Of a stretch of 64,000 bases of DNA, positions 59,872 through 64,000 are shown piece by piece. Location: assembly GCA_963728445.1 (NCBI GenBank), contig CAVSJO010000006.1, positions 1,178,001 through 1,242,000 of the forward strand, written 5' to 3'. This DNA is from CAVSJO01 sp963728445. Its GTDB lineage: Bacteria > Gemmatimonadota > Gemmatimonadetes > Longimicrobiales > RSA9. The notes below the pieces were generated by a model. That model was not told the DNA's origin. It did not search any database and saw only the letters and a program-made list of their open reading frames with translations. The number at the start of each line of letters is the position of its first letter. Position 1 is the first letter of the stretch. Position numbers and translations under genes: made by a program.

Positions 59872-61112
59872 GGGCGCTCTCCCGGTCCTTGGGGCGTTCG
59901 TGAGGCGGCCGTGTCGGCGTTCTGCTGGCGTTCGAGCCTCAGCCCGGCGGCCGTGCTGTCGGGCCCGTTCGGATTGCGGCCGGACCCGCGGCCGCGGAAG
60001 GTGTCCGGCGGTCCCCCGAGGGACTGGATGTACTCGACGATGGCGGACGCATCGGGAGGCGGGAGCAGGCCCTGGAACGAGGGCATGACGTCACCGAAGC
60101 CGTTCACCACGTCCACCGACGGCTCCATCATGGAGCGCGTCAGGTAGGCCGGATCGGCCACGACCGTGCGCCCGTCCTGGAGCTGTACGCGGGAGAGGTA
60201 GAGCCCCTTCCAGGTCGGGCCGATGTTGGGTGAGCCGTCGGTGGAGTGGCAGCGCAGGCAGCCGTTCTGCGCGGCCGCGACGAAGCCGCGCTGGGCCATG
60301 CCCATCCGCTCCGGCGGACCGCCCTCCGGGGAGGTGATCGCCGTGGTGGAGTCGGGTCGCTCGTCGGCGGGGGTCTGTCCGTCCAGCCAGGCCTCGAACC
60401 GGTCCGGCTCGAGCACGTCCACCTCCCCCCACATCCGCGAGTGTCCGGCGCCGCAGTACTCGGCGCAGAGGAGCTGGAAGCGCCCGGTGGTGTCGGGCGT
60501 CACCGTGATGGTGGTGTAGCGGCCCGGGACGGCGTCCTGCTTCACCCGGAAGGCGGGGACGTAGAAGCTGTGGATCACGTCCCGTGAGGTGATGAGGAAG
60601 CGGATGGGCCGGTTCACGGGCAGGTAGAGGACCCCCGCGCTGGTGGGCCCGTCCTCGTAGGCGAACTTCCAGACCCACTGCCTGGCCGTGACGTAGACCG
60701 TCAGCGCGTCGCTGGGCGGTTCTTCCACCCCCACGTACTGACGGAAGCCGAGGACCCAGAAGAACAGGAAGAGGGCCAGGATGAAGCCGCCGGTGCCGAG
60801 CTCGAGCCACGCGGGCGCCTCGATCTTGGGGCTCGGCGGGAAGGCGACCGCTCCGCGGCGTCGGAAGCGGAACATGATCCAGAGCCAGAGGAGGATCGAC
60901 ATCCCGCCGATCACCCACAGGACCGCGAATTCCAGATACTGCAGGTTGTCGATCTGCTGCGCCGCCGTGGACGCGGCCGGCGGCAGGTGCAGCATCCAGT
61001 GGAGCGTGTTCTTCAGGGCGCCGAGGACGTCCTGGAGGGGCCGGGTCGCTTCGAAGCCCGGCCGCCGCTCCATGGTGGGCGGCGTCTGGAGGAGCAGGGC
61101 GACGAGGCTCAT
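59868..61112 (-). CDS. ctaC: Cytochrome c oxidase subunit II with fused cytochrome c domain
   Basis: Subunit II of 414 residues. Two membrane helices (about 55-80 and 110-130) are followed by the cupredoxin domain with the CuA site in CAEYCGAGHSRMWG, then a C-terminal cytochrome c domain with haem site CLRCHSTDG and a Met ligand likely in GFGDVMPSFQGL. This is the caa3 layout. The ATG at 61112 has GGAGG upstream. ATGA overlap with subunit I downstream and with the small membrane protein upstream. Confidence 0.94.
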   Translation of the reverse strand: MSLVALLLQTPPTMERRPGFEATRPLQDVLGALKNTLHWMLHLPPAASTAAQQIDNLQYLEFAVLWVIGGMSILLWLWIMFRFRRRGAVAFPPSPKIEAPAWLELGTGGFILALFLFFWVLGFRQYVGVEEPPSDALTVYVTARQWVWKFAYEDGPTSAGVLYLPVNRPIRFLITSRDVIHSFYVPAFRVKQDAVPGRYTTITVTPDTTGRFQLLCAEYCGAGHSRMWGEVDVLEPDRFEAWLDGQTPADERPDSTTAITSPEGGPPERMGMAQRGFVAAAQNGCLRCHSTDGSPNIGPTWKGLYLSRVQLQDGRTVVADPAYLTRSMMEPSVDVVNGFGDVMPSFQGLLPPPDASAIVEYIQSLGGPPDTFRGRGSGRNPNGPDSTAAGLRLERQQNADTAASRTPQGPGERP

Positions 61113-61558
61113 GACGCGCCTCCGCTGTCGGCCGTGTCCGCGGGGGCGGAGGCGCCCCGGAGCGAGGCGTACGCGGCGTCGCCCGAGAGGAGGAGCCCGA
61201 TGGCACGCTCGACGGGGATGTGCACCACGCCGGCGGTGCTGTCCACCCAGCCGTAGGTATCGACGAAGTTCTCCTGCTCCTCCGCCAGGCGGCGCGTCGA
61301 CTCGTCCCACTCCACGCTCGTCTGCCGGATCCCCCGGATGCTCGCCGGCCCCAGCTCCTTCTCCTCGAGGGGCGGACGGAACGTCACGCCGGGGCTGCCC
61401 GGGATGGACCGGTCCCGGCGGTTCTGGAGCGCGATGGCCGCCCAGATGCACGCCACGATGACCGCCAGGACGACGATCATCGCGATCAGCGCCTTCCAGC
61501 CGCTGATCCGCTCCTCTTCCTGCCGCACATCCAGACGGCGGGGGTCGGGGCCGCTCAT
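61109..61558 (-). CDS. Small single-helix membrane protein in the ACIII-caa3 operon
   Basis: Protein of 149 residues. One membrane helix (ALIAMIVVLAVIVACIWAAI, about 24-44) is followed by a soluble part. The segment ENFVDTYGWVDSTAGVVHIP with VERAIGLLL is a motif I know from small unnamed proteins next to cytochrome oxidase genes. It might tether or help assemble the ACIII-caa3 supercomplex (inference). It overlaps both neighbours by four bases, so its production is tied to theirs. Confidence 0.7.
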   Translation of the reverse strand: MSGPDPRRLDVRQEEERISGWKALIAMIVVLAVIVACIWAAIALQNRRDRSIPGSPGVTFRPPLEEKELGPASIRGIRQTSVEWDESTRRLAEEQENFVDTYGWVDSTAGVVHIPVERAIGLLLSGDAAYASLRGASAPADTADSGGAS

Positions 61559-62766
61559 CGGCTGTCGTAGTCGAGGGACGCCTCGAGCCGCGGATCGTTG
61601 AGCGGCACGAGGGAGCGACCGGCCATGCGCCAGGCGCCGAAGGCGGTCGCGAGGCCGACCACGGCCAGGAGGGAGAACGGGTCCGACCAGTGGGGACCGA
61701 TCTTCCCGTCCTCGAGGGCGGGCAGGATGAGCCAGGCCACGTCCGCGTAGTGCATCACCAGCAGCCAGACGGCGAGCAGGCTCAGCATCCCGCCGCGCCG
61801 CTTGAGCCCGTAGAGGAGAAGGGCGAGGAACGGCAGGAAGAAGTGGCCGAGGATCAGCACGCCGAAGTCCCACTTGTAGCCGGTCAGGGTTCGGGCGATG
61901 TAGTAGGGCGCCTCGCTGGGCAGGTCCGCGATCCACACCAGGAAGCCCTGGCTGTAGGCCATGTACGCCCAGAACAGCGTGAAGACGAGCATCAGGCGGC
62001 CGAGGGCGTAGTAGTGGGATGCGGCGATCACGCCCCGGAGCGCACCGTCCCTCTGAAGCAGCCACACCAGCACCACGAGCAGACTGACGGAGGCGAGCAT
62101 TCCTCCGGCGAAGACGTAGGCGCCGAAGATCGTGGACTGCCACTCCGGGTCGAGGGACATGATCCAGTCGAAGCTGGCCCAGGTCGTCACGTAGCCGAAG
62201 ACCAGCAGGCCCGGCGCGCTCAGCAGCACCGGCTTCTCCACGTCGAGCTCCGGGTCCTCGTCCTGTCTCAGCGACCAGCGCCGCAGAAGCCACGCGAGCC
62301 CGATCCAGACGGCGAAGTAGAGTCCGGCGCGCACCAGGAAGAAGGGCACGTTCAGGTAGCCCTGCTTCTTGACGATGTTCTCTCGCAGCTCGACGCCGAG
62401 GTTCGCCAGCGGCGGGAACCACGGATAGAGCTCCTGCATGCCGAACAGCACGGGGATGAAGAGGACCAGGAACGCGGGCATGGTGCCGATCACGGCCTCG
62501 GCGACCCGGCGCACGACGATGATCCACTTGGCGTGGGTCACGTGGCCGATCATGACGAGGCACAGCGCGCCCAGGGCGATGGTCAGCGCGTAGATGAAGG
62601 CGGAGAGCCAGCCGAAGTAGGCGAGCTGCGCGTTGGTGAAGAGGGCCACGACGAAGCCGGCGAGGCCGACGAGCCCGGCCAGCAGGGCCGGGACCACGAC
62701 GCGCCGGGCGCGCTGTACGGTGCGCTCCTCACGGAGCACTTCGCGGATGGCGGGCGATGCACTCAT
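61555..62766 (-). CDS. actF: Alternative complex III quinone-binding membrane subunit ActF
   Basis: Membrane protein of 403 residues, ten helices, of the NrfD-like group. Conserved stretches include LVMIGHVTHAKWIIVVRRVA, FDWIMSLDPEWQSTIFGAYV and VLILGHFFLPFLALLLYGLK, as in the ActF subunit of alternative complex III, which oxidises quinol and passes electrons to cytochrome c or directly to caa3 oxidase. The ATG at 62766 overlaps the actE stop (ATGA). Confidence 0.9.
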   Translation of the reverse strand: MSASPAIREVLREERTVQRARRVVVPALLAGLVGLAGFVVALFTNAQLAYFGWLSAFIYALTIALGALCLVMIGHVTHAKWIIVVRRVAEAVIGTMPAFLVLFIPVLFGMQELYPWFPPLANLGVELRENIVKKQGYLNVPFFLVRAGLYFAVWIGLAWLLRRWSLRQDEDPELDVEKPVLLSAPGLLVFGYVTTWASFDWIMSLDPEWQSTIFGAYVFAGGMLASVSLLVVLVWLLQRDGALRGVIAASHYYALGRLMLVFTLFWAYMAYSQGFLVWIADLPSEAPYYIARTLTGYKWDFGVLILGHFFLPFLALLLYGLKRRGGMLSLLAVWLLVMHYADVAWLILPALEDGKIGPHWSDPFSLLAVVGLATAFGAWRMAGRSLVPLNDPRLEASLDYDSR

Positions 62767-63434
62767 CGGCCGCTCCTCATGGGCGTGACGTGGAGGGTAT
62801 CCCCCGAGAGCGTGTCGCGTCGCTCGAGCATGGAGCGTGAGAAGTCGGTCCGCAGAGAGTCCGGGAGAACCGACAGCGGGACGCGATGGCTGAGCTGCAG
62901 CGCCTTCACGTACGCGGCCACGGCCCAGCGGGCCCGCACGCCGAGCTGCTCCTGATAGGCGGGCATCAGACCGTATCCTTCCGTGACGATGTGGAAGATC
63001 TGGCCCGGCGGCATGCGACGGATGCGCTCCTGGTGCAGGCTCGGCGGCTGCCGCAGCGGCATGGCCGCGGCGACCATGCTCACACCCGTTCCATCCTTGC
63101 CGTGGCACGCGCCGCAGTAGATCTCGAAGCGGTTGCGACCGTAGTCGAGGAAGGCCCGGTCCATGGCAAGGGGGACGCGGGTGGCATAGCTGCTGTCGGC
63201 CTCGAGCCCCGTCGCGTAGACGCTCTTCGACGGGAACTCCCGCTCCCGGGGGACCGTGCCCACGGGCGGGTCGCGCATGACCTTGCCGTCGGGGAACAGG
63301 CCGGTCGGCTCGTACGCGTCGTACTTCTCCTGGTCGATCATGCGCTCGAGTCCCCAGTCGAGCCGCGTCTCGGAGAAGCGGCAGCCCGCGAGGAGCAGGA
63401 TCGGGGCGACGAGGACCAGGGCGCGCGTCCTCAT
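62763..63434 (-). CDS. actE: Alternative complex III monohaem cytochrome c subunit ActE
   Basis: Lipoprotein of 223 residues: a signal peptide with lipobox LLLAGC near residue 18, then a cytochrome c domain with haem motif CGACHGKDGTG and a likely Met ligand in GYGLMPAYQEQL. It takes electrons within complex III and is probably anchored at the periplasmic face. Starts in the actD stop codon and ends in the actF start, by ATGA overlaps. Confidence 0.92.
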   Translation of the reverse strand: MRTRALVLVAPILLLAGCRFSETRLDWGLERMIDQEKYDAYEPTGLFPDGKVMRDPPVGTVPREREFPSKSVYATGLEADSSYATRVPLAMDRAFLDYGRNRFEIYCGACHGKDGTGVSMVAAAMPLRQPPSLHQERIRRMPPGQIFHIVTEGYGLMPAYQEQLGVRARWAVAAYVKALQLSHRVPLSVLPDSLRTDFSRSMLERRDTLSGDTLHVTPMRSGR

Positions 63435-63991
63435 TCCTCGACCTCCATCGGCACCCTCACGACCCGCATGGCGCCGGTGGCACGCAGCGCGAGCTCCGAC
63501 TCGACCTCGTCGTAGCGCGGGTCCCGCCGGTCGATGCCGAGCCAGTAGCGGTCGCTCGTGACGCGGTCGAAGCCCTCCACGTCCTGGAGCGGGTTGCGCG
63601 GCTCCGGCATGCGGGAGAGGAAGAAGAACGCCGCGAAGATGGCGCACCCGGCGAAGAGGATCGTCGACTCGTAGGTGATGGGCACGAACGCCGGGACGGA
63701 GAAGAGCGGCCGGCCGCCCACGTTGATGGGGAAGTCCCACGTGTTGGCATACGCCTGGATGAGGAAGCCGATGGTGCCGCCCGTCACGCCGGCGATGAAG
63801 CCGATGATCGGGATTCGCGTTCTGCCGAGGTTCAGCTCCTCCGTGACCTTTTCCATGCGGTAGGGCGTGTAGGCGTCGATGCGCGTGTAGCCGTCGGCCT
63901 TCATCGCGCGGATCGCCTCGAGCAGCTCCTCGCCGCTCTCGTACTCCGCCACGACGGCGACTTCGAACGGATCGACGAACAGGGAGATCAT
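63431..63991 (-). CDS. actD: Alternative complex III subunit ActD (DUF3341)
   Basis: Membrane protein of 186 residues with the DUF3341 pattern: an N-terminal soluble part (AEYESGEELLEAIRAMKADG, YTPYRMEKVTEEL), then two helices (IPIIGFIAGVTGGTIGFLIQ; STILFAGCAIFAAFFFL) with WDFPINVGGRPLFSVPAFVP between, and a C-terminal tail. It is a structural subunit next to the quinol-oxidising ActC, whose gene should lie just beyond the window edge: GGAGCGGACATGA at the border could hold its stop overlapping this start. Confidence 0.92.
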   Translation of the reverse strand: MISLFVDPFEVAVVAEYESGEELLEAIRAMKADGYTRIDAYTPYRMEKVTEELNLGRTRIPIIGFIAGVTGGTIGFLIQAYANTWDFPINVGGRPLFSVPAFVPITYESTILFAGCAIFAAFFFLSRMPEPRNPLQDVEGFDRVTSDRYWLGIDRRDPRYDEVESELALRATGAMRVVRVPMEVEE

Positions 63992-64000
63992 GTCCGCTCC

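Overview
The window is 64 kb of high-GC bacterial chromosome carrying about 57 protein genes and no rRNA, tRNA or transposase that I can see. Several features fit a Gemmatimonadota-like or Acidobacteriota-like soil bacterium: a PadR regulator paired with an ADOP-type permease, a very long Asp-box (sortilin-like) exported protein, alternative complex III next to an A2-type caa3 oxidase, and tandem Ku genes. This is inference from gene content; no marker gene settles the phylum.

Layout. 1-5000: a lipoprotein cut by the window edge, a YcbB-like L,D-transpeptidase and a membrane TPR protein (all -), then a flavodoxin (+). 5500-9640: a DUF4342 protein, a tiny CxxC protein, an aminotransferase and a double M42 peptidase. 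9650-17300: the ADOP permease and PadR gene (-), then the Asp-box protein and a DUF5715 lipoprotein (+). 17300-22600: a TRAP transporter (dctQ, dctM, dctP, all -) interrupted by a serine beta-lactamase-like hydrolase, with dctP flanked by arrays of short hairpins. 22600-24600: an exported redox group consisting of a peroxiredoxin whose active-site Cys codon is an in-frame UGA followed by a SECIS-like hairpin, a TlpA-like thioredoxin and a frameshifted CcdA/DsbD membrane protein. 24600-26620: zinc ribbon, Ku and Ku. 26800-36600: aldo/keto reductase, TPR lipoprotein-like protein, VUT transporter, response-regulator-like protein, zinc-ribbon membrane protein, ClC channel, outer-membrane barrel, isoprenylcysteine-methyltransferase-like protein, cyanophycinase and DinB protein. 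36780-42560: proBA, a 650-bp mirrored hairpin array, PcrA-type helicase and a pyrimidine-dimer glycosylase. 42780-50460: NRAMP transporter, universal stress protein, a MacA-like adaptor with two FtsX permeases but no ATPase, a second stress protein and a DUF421 protein. 50540-57050 (all -): FAD/Fe-S oxidoreductase, enolase-superfamily enzyme, pyruvate oxidase-like ThDP enzyme and a sensory-rhodopsin-transducer homologue. 57248-64000 (all -): the tail of an alternative complex III operon (actD, actE, actF), a small membrane protein and a complete caa3 oxidase (subunits II, I, III, IV), mostly joined by ATGA overlaps.

The strongest unusual observation is the candidate exported selenocysteine peroxiredoxin (22618-23229). 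The second is a family of intergenic hairpin arrays whose linkers are conserved while the stems vary with their pairing preserved. They occur in inverted orientation on either side of dctP and as two mirrored halves between proA and the helicase gene. Several genes carry small indels in G/C-rich tracts (ccdA, the ThDP enzyme, the rhodopsin transducer). These look more like assembly errors than decay, because each is repaired by a one- or five-base change.
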